DNA of 64,000 nt. Origin: Mangifera indica. Its lineage: Eukaryota > Streptophyta > Magnoliopsida > Sapindales > Anacardiaceae. The notes beneath the pieces are model-generated. The model worked only from the letters and a program-made list of their open reading frames with translations, did not search any database and was not told where the DNA came from. The stretch covers positions 4,020,771-4,084,770 of the forward strand of contig NC_058137.1 of assembly GCF_011075055.1 (NCBI RefSeq). The letters run 5' to 3'. How positions within the stretch are numbered: position 1 is the first letter of the stretch; each line of letters opens with the position of its first letter. Shown here piece after piece: positions 12,901-25,792 of this stretch. The position numbers and the translations under genes are program-made.

Positions 12901-14594
12901 TACCATATTTTGAGTGGTACTGTCTCCATTTATTTTCTCTTATTGTGTGGACTGTAAAACTAGTCTACTCTCAAGTATGCGGGGGAACCTCTGGTAAGGA
13001 AAGGGCTGACTAAATTGTGCCTTCTAAGGTCAGTGGGTGAAATGGAGTTAGTGAAAAGTGGATTTTCGGTGGTCTTAATAAACAAACGGGAACGGGGTTT
13101 ATGTCTTGGTAATCAGAAATTTTCCATCTTTGGACGGTTTATAGTTCTTATATAGCTCTGAGTGTGACTGGATTGGTATAATGATCATAATTCCTTCTCT
13201 TTAGAATTTCTTTTTTGATGGTGCTAAATTTTGTTTGACTAATCTTTTTCATTAATTTGTTCTGTTGGTCAAATGCTGATGCACAGTGCAATTTTCAGTT
13301 ACTTTCAGGTGGAAATCATGACATTGACATAGATGATTTGAGAAATAACACAAAGTACACTGGTGGCTATTCGGAGGGGAGTCGCACTATTAAACTCTTT
13401 TGGGAGGTATTGCACCTGCTTTGCAGAAGTTTAATGATCCAATTCTTTTTGTGCATGTGCTATATTTTACCATAAGAATAAGAAATTCCTTATGCTAGGT
13501 TTGACATGGACTCAGCTTCTATGTACCAGTCCAGTGATTCATTCATCTTTCCGATTCCCTTTTGCATTATATAAGCTAATTTGGAACCTTTTCATGCTTC
13601 TAATATGTTCTCTCTGCATTAGCAATCTATGCATGAAGACTTGTGTATCTATTGAGATGTAAATGTGTACCATCATTGGCATTTGACTGTCTAGTTTATT
13701 TAACATCCTGTTACCCATTTGGACAAATATAAAGATCATTTGATTGTGGACATTTTACTTAAAGTTCCTGATCTTGATTTAAAGTTTCCAATGAATTTTT
13801 CTGGTTGTTTAATGCAGGTCATTGAGGGATTTGAACCTAAAGAACGCTGTATGTTGCTTAAATTTGTGACCAGTTGTTCTCGAGCTCCATTACTTGGATT
13901 CAAACACTTGCAGCCATCTTTTACTATTCATAAGGTGTAATCCTGATCTTGTTGCTTCTACAGAAAAGTTGTTTAATTTATTTGTTAAGATGAGTACAAT
14001 CTGGCTCCTCATTGGGATCTCTGAGGTTGGTCATTGCCCCTGTCAGTAAAATGCCTCGTATATAGAAAAACCGACAAATGATATAAACATTTAATTTTAT
14101 ATTTATATTTAACGCAAGACATAATTTCACCGTGCAATACAAATGAATTGTAGATTAAATAGGCTGATACTTATCTTATTCATTTTAGGCATTGTGGACT
14201 GAATTGCCTTTTAAGGAAATGAGACACTGCCATTTCTCTCTCTCTCTCTTTTTCATTTAACAACATCCCGATTGGGTCGATTATTCAGGTTGCGTGTGAT
14301 TCTTCTCTTTGGGCAGCAATTGGTGGACAGGATGTGGAGCGGCTTCCATCAGCTTCTACTTGCTACAATACTCTCAAGGTTCTGTTTCTCATGATGTGAC
14401 ATATATTGCAAAACTTAAAACCAAGTCAATTGATATTTCTCATTGCCTCTTTCATCTCTCATCTTACCCCTAAATCATATGCATGTGCTCTGCTCTGTTG
14501 GTGCTTGCAGCTTCCAACCTACAAACGTTCAAGCACTATGAGAACAAAGCTTCTTTATGCAATTAATTCCAATGCAGGATTTGAACTTTCTTAG
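3941..14594 (+). CDS. UPL7: HECT-type E3 ubiquitin ligase UPL7 (14 exons)
   Basis: Exons: 3941-3964, 4072-4194, 4997-5237, 6886-7478, 7685-8671, 8743-9077, 9858-10136, 10257-10509, 11334-11504, 11624-11716, 13299-13406, 13818-13934, 14289-14378, 14511-14594. Joined they give 1165 residues, against about 1142 for Arabidopsis UPL7 (At3g53090). The N-terminus keeps the motif [17 protein letters not shown] and an IQ-like basic helix (about residues 35-65), which may bind calmodulin. The C-terminal HECT domain runs from about residue 790 to the end. It includes [27 protein letters not shown] and the catalytic cysteine Cys1133 in [13 protein letters not shown]. The ligase takes ubiquitin from an E2 as a thioester on this cysteine and passes it to substrates, which are poorly known for UPL7. 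Intron 3 holds a LINE relic and intron 8 a foldback element. The short first exon (8 codons) was chosen because MDPARK matches the family start. Confidence 0.94.
5765..6620 (+). mobile_element. Decayed LINE (non-LTR) retrotransposon, C-terminal pol fragment
   Basis: Inside UPL7 intron 3 and in the same direction, broken frames read like the region after the reverse transcriptase of plant LINEs. Pieces such as [13 protein letters not shown], then NGEKIRF and EDIWMGDA, match the segment that precedes the zf-RVT domain. Stops and frameshifts interrupt it throughout, so it cannot be functional. The 5' boundary is set by the first recognisable residues. The 3' boundary is approximate. No target duplication was located. 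Confidence 0.7.
10768..10939. mobile_element. Foldback MITE with 9-bp target duplication (copy in UPL7 intron 8)
   Basis: The two halves are inverted copies of each other over nearly the full length. The left end starts GAGCAATACTAGGCGTACCC and the right end, read in reverse, starts CAATAAAACTACGCATATCC. Both continue into CACTTTGAG and then GTCATCATGTGATTG. The flanks TTAATAATA (10759-10767) and TTAGTAATA (10940-10948) match at 8 of 9 positions. A 9-bp duplication is the mark of Mutator-like elements. There is no coding capacity. Confidence 0.85.
12494..12700 (+). other. Unassigned open frame within UPL7 intron 10
   Basis: About 68 codons are open without a clear ATG start. The composition is protein-like ([35 protein letters not shown]). 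It begins after a stop at 12491 and ends in TGA at 12698. I do not recognise a family. The 1.58-kb intron that holds it is the longest apart from intron 3, so it may carry a captured exon or gene fragment. UPL7 itself splices past it, because the family sequence continues from FNQ directly to LLSGG. Confidence 0.3.
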
Positions 14595-15327
14595 GGATCC
14601 AAGTTCTGCTTCAGGTGAATTTGTTTCTCATTTGTCTTACTAAATCCTAATTCTACACTGAATGCGTGTTGTTGTGATTACTACCCAAAAAAAAAAGCAA
14701 GTAAGAAATGGTTATAACTGCTACACATTTGAAATTCTAGTTATTTTATTGGATTACCACAAAGCACAACCGCTATTTTCTGTCCAGTCTGTTCTATACA
14801 AGTATTGGAACTGCCTTGTGGATAAAATACAGAACCTTACAATCAGGGAAATAAGATGAATAAATGATCGAATGTATTGCCTGTTTGAAAGAATATTTTT
14901 TTCACTTATCTTTCTTTTTCTTAAAAAGACATTCTCAAAATTTGTGAATTTCACAAAATAATTTATGAAAGTTAAGGTTGCAAACGCATTGTAAAAGCTG
15001 TGTGCATATTAGCACATTAATAGAACAGATCAGTCATAATTGTCATTATCATTTTGTGATTTGCTTCCAGTTGCAATCATAACCCAAATTAAATATATAA
15101 ATTACTCATTGAGCTAAGCATAATTATCTTATTGATCCTACATAAAATTGTAGAAGTAGCAAGCAGCCCCTGTCATATGATTAGCCAAGGAGGCTTTACA
15201 GATATCCCATTATGGGGGTCCAATTCTGTCTTACTAAAACTGCAGAAGTACATATCTATTTCTATAATATATATATGTAAAATATGTTTTTAAGAAAATA
15301 TACTGCTGAAATAGTAATAAATAAGTT
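14595..15327. other. Convergent 3' intergenic region, UPL7 / GDSL
   Basis: This contains the 3' UTR regions of two genes facing each other. It is AT-rich and has no frame, repeat or element I can support. Confidence 0.6.
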
Positions 15328-17219
15328 TTAAGAGATGAGGTCAAATCCCTGTCCAAGTAGATCACCAGCCAGAACCTTGTTGGCAGCTTCAGATGGATGG
15401 AATCCGTCCCAAAACACATAATTTGTAGCATTGGAACATGTCCCTATAGACCTGGAATTACAAAGCACAGAGGTTTCTAGGGTGCCTGTTCCACAGCAAG
15501 CCCTTCTCGACTCAAAGAATCCTGTAGTATCAAGTACCATTTTACATATTAAAAAAAAAGAAAAAACACTTATCAGTTTCTGCATAGTTAATATATGAAT
15601 ATGATTATATTCATGCTTAATGGATTCTGTGATGCTTTTTTGATCTGTGTGTTTCTTTTGGACTTTGGATGAAGAGAATATCACCAATAAACTTGTGTAC
15701 ATGCAATTACTCTAAAGGAAAATGTGTTTTGTTTAAAAGGTAGGAATAGGTGGTGATCTTTTACTTTATAATAATAGAATAAAAATTAGGAAAGAACTAA
15801 AATTCAAGACAATGTATCTTTAGATTTTCAATTCACCCATTGTGTTGCCATTATTAATAAATGGACTATAGGCTTAAAGTTCTTACTTAACAAGTAAATG
15901 TGCTTTTTTATTAATGGTGACATGTTGTCTAACCACTTGCAGAATAGGCACATACCACTGTCGCTAGGGCTATTGATCATGTCCAAGAGAGGCTGGTAAA
16001 CATCAAATACTACAAGTTTGAGACTGGGGAGCTTATTAATGAGGCTCTGAGATGTATTGTTCAGTTTCACGTTGAATGAAGTAGCATCTTGATTTAACCT
16101 TGCGACGCACTGATTACTTCCTGCTCCATACACAGTGATTGCCGCTGGCAGACATCCTATTGGAGGTAGATTTGTTACTCCTAGCCTCCTTACTCCTAGG
16201 CCATATAGATCCTGCCAGAAAGAAAAGTTTGTTACCAAAGAGAAATAAGACTGGGTACTTTTTTTCTTTTTTGTATCATCTTAAGCATTATCTTGAGCTT
16301 CTGTATACATTCACATTTAGAATAATCACATCTGTATATTAAGTCATAAAGTTTTTCTCCACTTTGCAAATAATTTATATATGAAAACGAAGGCCTAGAC
16401 ACCTGTCTATGAGTCGTACAGATATTAGGAGATACCTCAACAAAAGCAGAGTAGGAATTCATGAGCAAGTCCGAGAACCGAGCAGGGGAGTAGATTCTAT
16501 TAATGAGGGGATTGATGTAGTAATTCTGAATAAAATCACTAGTCCCTGCACTCAACAGATGGATCGCACCAGATATTATTGAATTGGCCTTTTCTTTTCC
16601 TACCAGATTTACTATTTTTGTTTGATACTCCCCGTAGTATCTAAGTTGCTGAGTCAATGAAATGGTATTCTGCAAAACCAGAAAGTGTTATTTTTAGGTG
16701 GAGTAGCATTATTAGAATCTTGCATGATATCAGTGAGAGATTTGGATCCTGTTTCTTACATATAACTGAGCTGTGGTGTCAGATAAGCCGGAAGCACCAG
16801 ATGCGAAGTTGACTCCTCTCAGGAGTCTATTCCCTTGCGCTTCTTGGCTAAGGTAAGCTGGTGGGTATGTGGTGAATCCAAGGAACTCAGCTGTGCATCA
16901 ATGTCACAAAGACATCATTAGAGAAAGGAAACTACTTGTAGAAAAAGAACAGAGAGTGAGGTCTTGAAAAAGTTTTACCAGTGAAGTCTGTAGCCAACTT
17001 TCCATTGCAGAATCTTCCTGTTGGTCTGTGTGTAACAAAGTCCCTTCCATAAGGTGGGAAGTTAGCCTTGATAAGTGTATTGAGGTTATTGTTGTTTCCC
17101 ACATCAACAATTGAGTCCCCAAAAATGATGAGAGCAGGAACAACAGGTTGGCCATTAGCAAATGTGATTACCATAGCAAGAAACACAAACCAACCCTGAA
17201 GCCTGCATGAGAACTTCAT
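15328..17219 (-). CDS. Secreted GDSL esterase/lipase (5 exons)
   Basis: Exons on the minus strand: 17219-16979, 16890-16760, 16669-16436, 16211-15956, 15521-15328, giving 351 residues, the usual length. A signal peptide covers about residues 1-23 (hydrophobic [14 protein letters not shown]). Block I is [13 protein letters not shown] with the nucleophile Ser36. Block II is [10 protein letters not shown]. Block III is [12 protein letters not shown]. Block V is [11 protein letters not shown] with Asp326 and His329 of the catalytic triad. These enzymes are SGNH-fold hydrolases of acyl esters, normally exported to the wall or extracellular space. The natural substrate is not predictable. The sequence is closest in my memory to the Arabidopsis pair At5g03810/At5g03820 and At3g53100, the last of which neighbours UPL7 there as here. 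A TATTAAAT stretch lies about 70 bp before the ATG. Confidence 0.93.
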
Positions 17220-19619
17220 TTTCTCTGTTGAAAAGCTATAACAAGAGAGAGGGAGTTGCAGAAGTGTAGTGAATGGACTGAAGGATGAATTTAATAGGTG
17301 GAGCTCTGGTCAAAGATATAACTGTCTTGGTGAGTATGGTTCCAAGAAAGCTGAGCCTTTCCTGTAAAGCATGCATGTTTAGCACCACCCAAGGTTTGTC
17401 CTCATTGTTACTTTTGATCTTTGAAAGGCTAACCAATTTGTAATATTTTCGGTTATTGTTTATGTTTATTGATAGTGAATTTGCTTTGGAGGAGATGACA
17501 AAAGGATTTAGTGAAAGCTTCAGTTACTTTCTCAAGAGGTTAGTTCTGTTTTCAATGGCATCATCTCTCACGTTTTACATGATGTGTCAAGTATCGTGTG
17601 TTGAACAAATAGTACATGGCCATCTAAATCCAAGGATTTGTTACAGGGAAAATATCATTAAGGCTCTGATAATTTTAGATAATTAATTATGGTAAATATC
17701 TTAGAGAGAAATGATTGTTTGTCCATTTGCTAACTTAGGCTGATGGTTGTGGCAAGTGGCAACCCAGAAATGAGAAAACAAATCCAATACACCATTAAGG
17801 TGAGCGTTACATGCCTTTCAACTCCGTGGTAAATGGGATACATAATAATTTAGCTTTCTGTTATGGCGATACGGTCAGCTCAAACGTGCATATGTGTGTG
17901 GTAGACAAGCATGAAGCAACATAATCATAAAATATTGTACACTTCATCTTCAGCTTCATTTCAACATACAGATTTTGCTGAAATAATCACTCGTAAGGGT
18001 GACGATACAACTGGAATTTTGTTGGTCAAAGAAGCTGGTCAATTATGTTCATAACCAAAATGTTAGGGGTAAAACTGGAATTTTACTAAAAGGGTAAGGG
18101 GTAAGGTGGAATTTAAGAGGTCAATGCTAGTTAACTTACAACAAATGGAAGTTAAGGGCCAAAGGATTTACTGGGTGTCATCGTTTTTTGAATTTAGGGC
18201 AACAGTTTCTTTTGGCAAACCTCGTGGGTGCGTACGTTTTTAACCCAAACCCAATCTAGCAGTTCACTTGTTAATGACCCACTGGGTTCTTATTTAATAA
18301 TCTGTGATCCGTTTATTATGTAAGAACTCAAACATAACCCTTTGAATTCAATGGTATCATGGATGATAGCCTGAACATCACAGTGTAATTACCTGAACCT
18401 TTAATATAAATATCTACCTTCAATTAAGTCGCACGCTCTAAACTTGCATTTTCTTACCATTTCACATTAATCTATATAAGGGCTACGCACTTCAGGGGAA
18501 AGTTTTAATTAAAAAATACTGTATACTACTCTTTGTATACGCTCTGCTGCAAATATCAGGAATGCTTGTTACCAGATCTGGATTGCATCTGGGTTTCTTG
18601 AATTCAGATTAAATGAATTAAATTCAAGTTCGAGTTGAGTAAAGATGAGTGAAAATGAAAAAAATTTATATAATCGAATTTAAGGGTATTTTTGGTATTA
18701 AGAATAATTAACAGTGAACTAAACATGGATGGAGAGAAAACGTAAAACCTTTCATTTAAAAAATATTTTATTATTAAAATTAAAAGATCATTTCCAAAAT
18801 AAATTATCTTGGAGATCAAGTTAAAAAAATTTAAAAAAAAAAATATATTAATTTACTTAAATATTCTTGAATTTAATTATTCTAAAATATTTTTATGTTA
18901 TTTATTATATTAATTGAAAATAAAATTATTTTTACTTTGAAAAAATTAATAAATAAAGATATAGTATAATAAAATCATAATTATTTTGATAATCTTTCAA
19001 TATATAAAATTAAAATAATAATCAAATTTTCTCTTATACTACCTTTTATATTTTATATTACATCATTATTGATAATAAAAATTACGAGAATTATTATAAA
19101 TTTTATAAACCTTATAAAACAAATAAAATAATTTAACTAATAAAAGATAAATACCAAAATAATCTTTATAAACTTTCAACCAAAGACTCCTAAATATATC
19201 AACTTGTAATGCCTTTGAATGGTATCATATATTATATCCTATTTTCAACCATATATAAACGGAATTTCAAATTAAAAATATAAGCATATTTACCTCCTTT
19301 TCAATCTTAATCTTTAAAAACAAAATCTCCTTTAAATTTATTAGAAACCTCCCTGCTTAATAAAAGGTATATCCAATCACGAAGCCATATCATTTCACAA
19401 GGATTTAAATAGGAACTCACCGACAACCAAATACAACTGGATCGGTTCTCATTTGGGACATAATTATAATACATAGATACGAGGAAAAAGACATTTAAAG
19501 GCGTAACTCACTTCTCAATAGAGTAAGGTGATCCGGAGGTCCTTTGCGTCTCTCTTTTCTCTTCTAGTTAAGGAGTCTGCCCATATAATCTGAAGGATCT
19601 ATAGTGGCTGAGCAGCCTG
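17220..19619. other. Intergenic region upstream of GDSL gene and downstream of OMR1
   Basis: This 2.4-kb stretch holds the GDSL promoter on its left and the OMR1 3' UTR on its right. From about 18600 to 19330 it is extremely AT-rich without clear repeats. A segment near 18050-18240 reads like a decayed repeat (GGGTAAGGGGTAAGG and related). No gene is supported. Confidence 0.5.
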
Positions 19620-22600
19620 TCAATGCATCAAAAGTTGGAAGTGGTCGTCATTAGTTACAACTACATAGTCATACCCCAGACTGTTGGCACGATTCTGGAA
19701 CTCTTCCATGTCATTCTCCAAAACCTGGATTCCTACCAATACATTGGCACCAGTTTCACCCTGTTGCACAGGAAATTAAATAGTTACTTAATCATTATGG
19801 GAAAAAATTCCTTCGCATGCTGCACTCCAAAGGTGAAGCCACATGGAGTGCAGGGGAGGCACACCGTCCGGAACTTTGGAGAAAACAAAAATGAAAATTT
19901 ATGTGCCTTAAAAATTACTAAATTTGCTATAAAGTCTCATGCTTTGCTTTGTTAATGTATTGACATGGTATGGTAGATATCTTTATAGGGTTTGAGGGCA
20001 ATAAGCTTGAATCTGTCCTTAACAAGTTTTGGTATAAATCTTGAATATGCATATTGTTGGATCAACTTAATTCCTTACATGGGGAATACATACTAAAAAT
20101 CCTGATTTAGAATATATATTAAAGTTTTCCTTGGTGCAAGGTTTTTTATATGTTCTAGACAAGAAGAATTTGTTATACAATAAAATTATGTGCACACACT
20201 TTTGAGTACACTATTAGGTATACAATTACAAATAATGTGTCATCAGGTGATTGAGTGATTTTGAATTAAGGATAAAATAATACTCAATTAAATGATGACA
20301 CATCGTATACGCATCTAATTGTGTATTCAAAAGTGTGTAATACTAAGAGGAATCATGTCTCAATTGGTGATGACCAGAAAAATAAATAAATAAAAGAAAA
20401 AGGTTCCAATTTTAGAACAAAGACCATCAATGTTGTGCACTGTTAAAAAAATTGGTCACTAAAATTCATGCAAATCTATGATTTCTATGTTGCCTTGACA
20501 TCATGACCTTTAGATATAATGTTTTCTCTCATTTATAGCTCCAAGTGTTACTTCTCCAATAGTTGTAGATAATATCGATTTTCAACATTATGAATTAATC
20601 TTAAACTAGGTTTTTTATTTTTTTTTTAATTTAATTTATATTTGCGATTTGAACTTAGACCTCCTGAATTCAGTTCCTCTTTGCCCTTGGTCCACAAACT
20701 ATAAAACTTTATAATGAACAAAAGGTTTGGAAGCCCACCTGACTTCGGTAATGGAACAAGCTAATATTCCATTGCGGACTAAAAGCGTCCAAGAACTTCA
20801 TCAAAGCACCAGGTCTCTCTGGGAAATCAAAACGACAAAGGACCTCGTCTGCAACATTTAATCTGCCACCCATCTGGAAAAAAAACAGAGATAAATGAAC
20901 TTGTAGCAAAATTGCACACAATACATATGCCGAACACCAACTTTTGGAGAGAATACTTAGTATTGCCATTTTTGTTATCAGAAGAGTGATTTCAAAGGCA
21001 CTTCAAAAATAACCTTTTTCAAGGAAAGGTTTTTTGCTACTCTGTCGAAGAATAAAAATGAATGAAAAATGCACTGGGCTCCCCAACCATATGATTTGGT
21101 CCTTAGAAAGCACAAATATAGGAAATGTGAGTCGAGACTTCTTATCTAAAAGAGTGCAGGACAACCAGGAAACAGAAACAGCACCTAAGTTCCACTACCC
21201 ATGGTTGAGTAAATGACTACAGATATAGTGAAGTGATACCATTAACTCATTCTTCATGATTCAAGGGTGAAGTAATAACCAATCTATTGTTCTCATGAAT
21301 GAATGAACTGTTCAAATTTTGGATTGGATAGGACAAAAAAACACCAGTGTTGTTTCTGTGCTGATGTCTGTTAACACAGATTCATAGATGGACATATTAA
21401 AACATAAGAACTACTTGGGACGGCTTTAATATACACTAGAAAATACTGCTGTTTTTAGCTTCTAAATGCAAAATTATGTGGTTTCTTGTATAAGCAGAGC
21501 ACATGACTCTTTCAGAAATATCACTCCCTGATCTATCTTTAGGAATAAGAATGGGTTATTAAGTATAACTCTAAGTTAATATGTTGAGAGAGAGAAAGCA
21601 TGAGAAGGAAACTGCAATGTCAAACTAATGTGTACCACTAGAAAACATTTAAGGGGTCTCAAGTAACCGAACAACAGAGAGTAAGAGAAAGGAACTGTGA
21701 TCTCAAACCAAGTAACAGTACTAGAAGGCATTTCAGAGGCCTTGGGTAAACAAATATTAATTTGCACCAATAACAGACATTTAAATACTTCCAAAGCCTG
21801 ATAAACATCATACAGTAAATAAGCATCCAATTCAACTAAAAACTGAGATCTAGAAAAAGACTATAATTACCAAATAACGCAAGTGATCTTTAACCAAGTC
21901 ACTTGATGTGAGATTGTCAGTTTTAAGTTGAGAAGATTCCATTCGCTCCCGCATTGCTTCAAGTTCAGCAACCGTGTGAACACCAACACTGCATTTAAAA
22001 TATAGAAAGGATTTTGACTATTATTGCTTCTTAACATAATAATGATTAAGAAATGACCTCTTTTAACTACCAAATGCAGTTGTTAGATTGGCAATTACAT
22101 CTGAATACCAAATAAATAATAATAACACCTAGTATAAACAACTTCAACTGAAGAATTAGTTATTTTGTTATTGTTGATTAAGACTTAAGTCACTTGCCTG
22201 TATAAAACTACAGCTGCTTTATCAGAAGTATATCGGTATTTGAACTCAGTGATATTCATAGGGCCCACCTGCCAATCCCAGTGACTTTCAGGTCATTCAA
22301 CAATAAATTTTCATTGAAGTTCGTTAGGAAGAACTACTTACAAGTTCACAAAATTGTTTGAAACTCCCACGCTCCTCTGGCATGATAGTTGCAAGGACAG
22401 CCTCTTGTTGCCTACCAACATTAGCAAGTTCAGTCACCACCCTCAATTTATCAAAGTTCATGTTTGCCCCACTGGTTATAGCTACAACATTTTCTCCGCT
22501 GAGACCATAATATTTGCAGTATGCTTCAGCTCCAGCAAGGGCAAGTGCACCTGCAGGTTCCAAAATGCTTCTTTTCTCCTCAAACATGTCCTACACACCA

Positions 22601-25600
22601 TAATTGTCATTGTAAATCGATCTGGGCTAAAACTCTACATCAATTCTCAAGGATGGTCATCATTTCTCCATTAAATTGCATTTATAAATGTACCAAAATC
22701 TTTAACAGGCAACTTTAGCAAATTTAGAAACTTACGGCTATTTTGATTGAATGAGCCAAACTAGCATGTTTCGGGAAGCATAATGATTTTGATAAAAAAT
22801 ACAACTACAGTACTAACTATAAAAGCAAAATACTTTATTTTCTGCCTTAAGTGTAAAACACCACCTGATCTTTAGCCTCACCTTTATCGATGCACAGATA
22901 GCATCACGACTGACAAGTACCACACCATCTACCAATTCCTTACATAAACGGAAGGTTTCTTCACCAACCTCTTTAACAGCCACACCATCTGCAAAACCCC
23001 CAACTTGGTCCAACATAACCCTTTCACCATGATGTAGTGACAATGCCATTGCATTTGCATCAGAAGGCTCCACTCCAATAATTTTAACCTATATTAATGA
23101 TATCACATTGAATTGCCTTAATTTATAGTGTGTTGTAGTAAGACAAAGATTAATGAGACACAAGTTCAAGTTAAAGGGCAAAAGAGCAAAGTTATTGATT
23201 TGATACTCAATCTAAAGGCACTGCTCCGAAAACATTTTACACTGAAATTAGAATCAGTAAAGTGTGATACATTCAGTGCAGAAATTGATCAGGAGTTGGG
23301 AGTGGCAAAAGAGAACTGAGAAAAAAAAAATTCTTCCTGTGATTTGTTACATTCTCAATTAGAATGAATTAGTATATGAAGAAATTTTAAACAATGAACC
23401 TAGAAGGCATGAATGTAACAATATCACTTTTGATATGTATGGTCAAAAGTCAAGTAGCAATAGGAATTGAGCTGACTCTAGCACTTCAGGCAAAAAGATA
23501 ATATTCAAGAATGATAAATAAAAAAACAGAAAACTATGATAAAAGAAATAACCTTTTAGTTTCAGTCAACATCATTATGTCCTCTTCCACATTGTTTTAC
23601 ATAGTCAAGCCTATCAACAATCTAAGCCAATAAGTATATTGATCATTTAAATAGGACAAACACAGTTTGCTTTTGAGCAAACTTGTACAAGTTTGATCGA
23701 TATTCTATATTTTGAAAATTTGAAAGCAGTATCAGGATTGCACAAGCAACTCAGACAGGACTTAACAAAGCACAATGACTTCTACTAAGCCTTATTAGAT
23801 CATTCTCTGCTTAAAGAAACTTCTAATAACACATCACAGAATAATTCCCCATTACACAACAGTTCAAAGCATAAGCTTAAAAAGAAAATTTGTTAATAGT
23901 GTAGCAAAGGTGAGCATCATATATTTTGAACCGGATGAATGTTGATGAATCAGAATAGGAATTTTAATTTAAATTAATTCTGGAAACCATGAGCCTGCAT
24001 CCTGATCATGCCAATCTAACACCAAAGGAAATTTCATTTGAATAAAATTACTGAAATTAGCCCTCTCTTTAAAAATTTAAACATGAAAAGGCATGAGTGA
24101 AAAAAACTAAAATTTATTCTAGGGTTTTTGTATGCTCAGCATCATGAAAACAATATTTTCAACCAGGAAACAACAATGCCTCACAAATCATAACAGAATG
24201 AAAACTGTCAATGAGCTCTTACACAACAACCAACAGACCTGCGGAGACACCCTCTTTATATAAGCAGCAATACCAGCAATTAGCCCACCACCCCCAACAG
24301 GCACAAAGATTGCATGCAATGGCTCTTGCATTTGACGTATAATTTCCATCCCAACTGTTCCCTGCCCCATGATTACATCTGGATGATCAAAAGGAGGTAT
24401 GAATGTACGGCCCTCCTCTTTGGCCAGTTTTTTAGCGTAAGCCTGTGCCTCATCATAGGAATCCCCCACAAGAATAACTTTTGCTCCCAACCTCTCAACA
24501 GATTGCCACTGTAAAATTTTTATAAGAAAACCCACATTTCAATTGACAAGCCACAATTTTGTAACACAACAATTACCAACTCATTCATACAAAATGTACC
24601 TTAATTTCTGGCGTGGTCACGGGCATAACAATCACAGCATCGCAGCCTAGTGTCTTGGCAGAAAATGCAACTCCTTGAGCATGATTTCCAGCGGATGAGC
24701 AGATAACGCCACTTTTCAATTGATCCCTTGGAAGTTTTGCCATCATGTTATATGCTCCACGGATCTTGAACGAGAAAACCTAAGAAACCCAAACCATTTT
24801 AAGCATAACTTGATTTCATAATAAAGATATGTTCCCAATTCAAACATAGTAGTCCAGCTAACTGATTCATCCAAGTGGTTACCGACTACATTCCAACAAT
24901 CAAAAACCTAAGTCCCATCTGGTTGCATATAATTGAAATTGAATTTGAATAGGAGAAATAATTCTGCCTGAATTGATTATATCAAAACAGGAATTCAATG
25001 AATTAAAAAATAATGATAAGATATAAACAAGATGAAATGCATGTTGTAATACTCATGTTTCTAAAACTAAAACGCTTAAAATAAAGCATAAACTTGTGAA
25101 ACATTAAAATTCTTGTAAAATAAAAAGACAATAATCATACAAACTGAAAAAACATGCACATAGTTCACTAAAGTTGGACGAAACGAGTTGAAATTGAAAT
25201 AAAATAACTAATTAAAAGTCCAACTTACAGGCTGTAAATCTTCTCTCTTTAGCCAAAGCTTAACGCCAATTCGCTCAGACAACTTTGGCGCGAAATCTAA
25301 CGGTGATTCGATTGCGACGTCATATACCTTGGATGCGAGTATATTGGTCAAATAACTCATGGCATTAGTAACGTTGTCACCGTCGTCGTTAACCCTATGC
25401 TCCGGTACTGCACCGAGGTAACCGGACGGATACTGCAAAGAATTCGAGGACACTTTCTTCGTGGATGACGGAGGATGCGGCGATAGTAACGTATTTTCGC
25501 GAGAAGTAACGGCAGGTGAGATCTCCGCCGTTGGTTTGGACAGGGTGGCCTTTATGTACTGCACTTTTTTGGCGGTGGAGAGGTAGTAGCCGGTAGAGAA

Positions 25601-25675
25601 TGGCGGATGGGCCTTTCCAGAAAGGTCCGGGCGGAGGAGAGGATAGTTTGGTGGCATCAACCGGAGTGACTCCAT
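19620..25675 (-). CDS. OMR1: Plastid threonine deaminase / dehydratase (9 exons)
   Basis: Exons on the minus strand: 25675-25229, 24779-24600, 24508-24239, 23088-22882, 22590-22342, 22268-22198, 21988-21871, 20873-20739, 19760-19620, giving 605 residues. The enzyme converts threonine to 2-oxobutanoate and ammonia, the first committed step of isoleucine synthesis, in the plastid. The N-terminus is transit-peptide-like. The PLP lysine is Lys154 in [10 protein letters not shown]. The phosphate-binding loop is GGGG at 281-284. Residues from about 452 form the regulatory ACT-like region that binds isoleucine. Arg512 and Arg557 stand where Arabidopsis R499 and R544 lie (13-residue offset at both, equal to the length difference). 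In Arabidopsis those positions are mutated in feedback-insensitive omr1-1. So normal isoleucine inhibition is expected. The start ATG at 25675 is preferred over an in-frame upstream ATG inside a microsatellite. Confidence 0.96.
20178..20345. mobile_element. Foldback MITE relic in OMR1 last intron
   Basis: The left end CAATAAAATTATGTGCACAC and the body GTGTCATCAGGTGATTG, then AATGATGACACAT, fold back on each other as in the copy at 10768. The right end is degraded and no 9-bp duplication remains. Confidence 0.7.
22196..22198 (-). other. Non-canonical GC splice donor of OMR1 intron 6
   Basis: Exon 6 ends TATACAG and the intron begins GCAAGTG. The rest of the donor is a perfect consensus (AG|GCAAGT). 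Using the next GT downstream would break the frame. The GC donor joins to TGTTGGTGTTC and restores the family sequence VVLYSVGVHT. Confidence 0.88.
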
Positions 25676-25760
25676 TGCGAGGCGGCTGGGGCTTCGGGTG
25701 GCTGCGGTGAATGTTTTTGAGTTGAGAGAGGCAAGGGACTTTTGAAAATGTAACCTTTGA

Positions 25761-25792
<32 letters not shown>
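25761..25792. repeat. Compound microsatellite (AT)10(AC)6 in OMR1 5' leader
   Basis: Ten AT and six AC units lie within the likely 5' UTR. On the minus strand they translate in frame with OMR1 as alternating Ile-Tyr and Cys-Val after an upstream ATG. The next in-frame ATG at 25675 is the likely true start. Confidence 0.9.

Noticed and set aside
17456..17686. 76-codon plus-strand frame upstream of the GDSL gene
   Set aside because: It has no recognisable domain or splice context and is likely a chance frame in the promoter region.
25208..25792. Upstream ATG of OMR1 inside the microsatellite as the start codon
   Set aside because: The added residues are repeat-encoded and absent from the family. 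The ATG at 25675 fits the family start.
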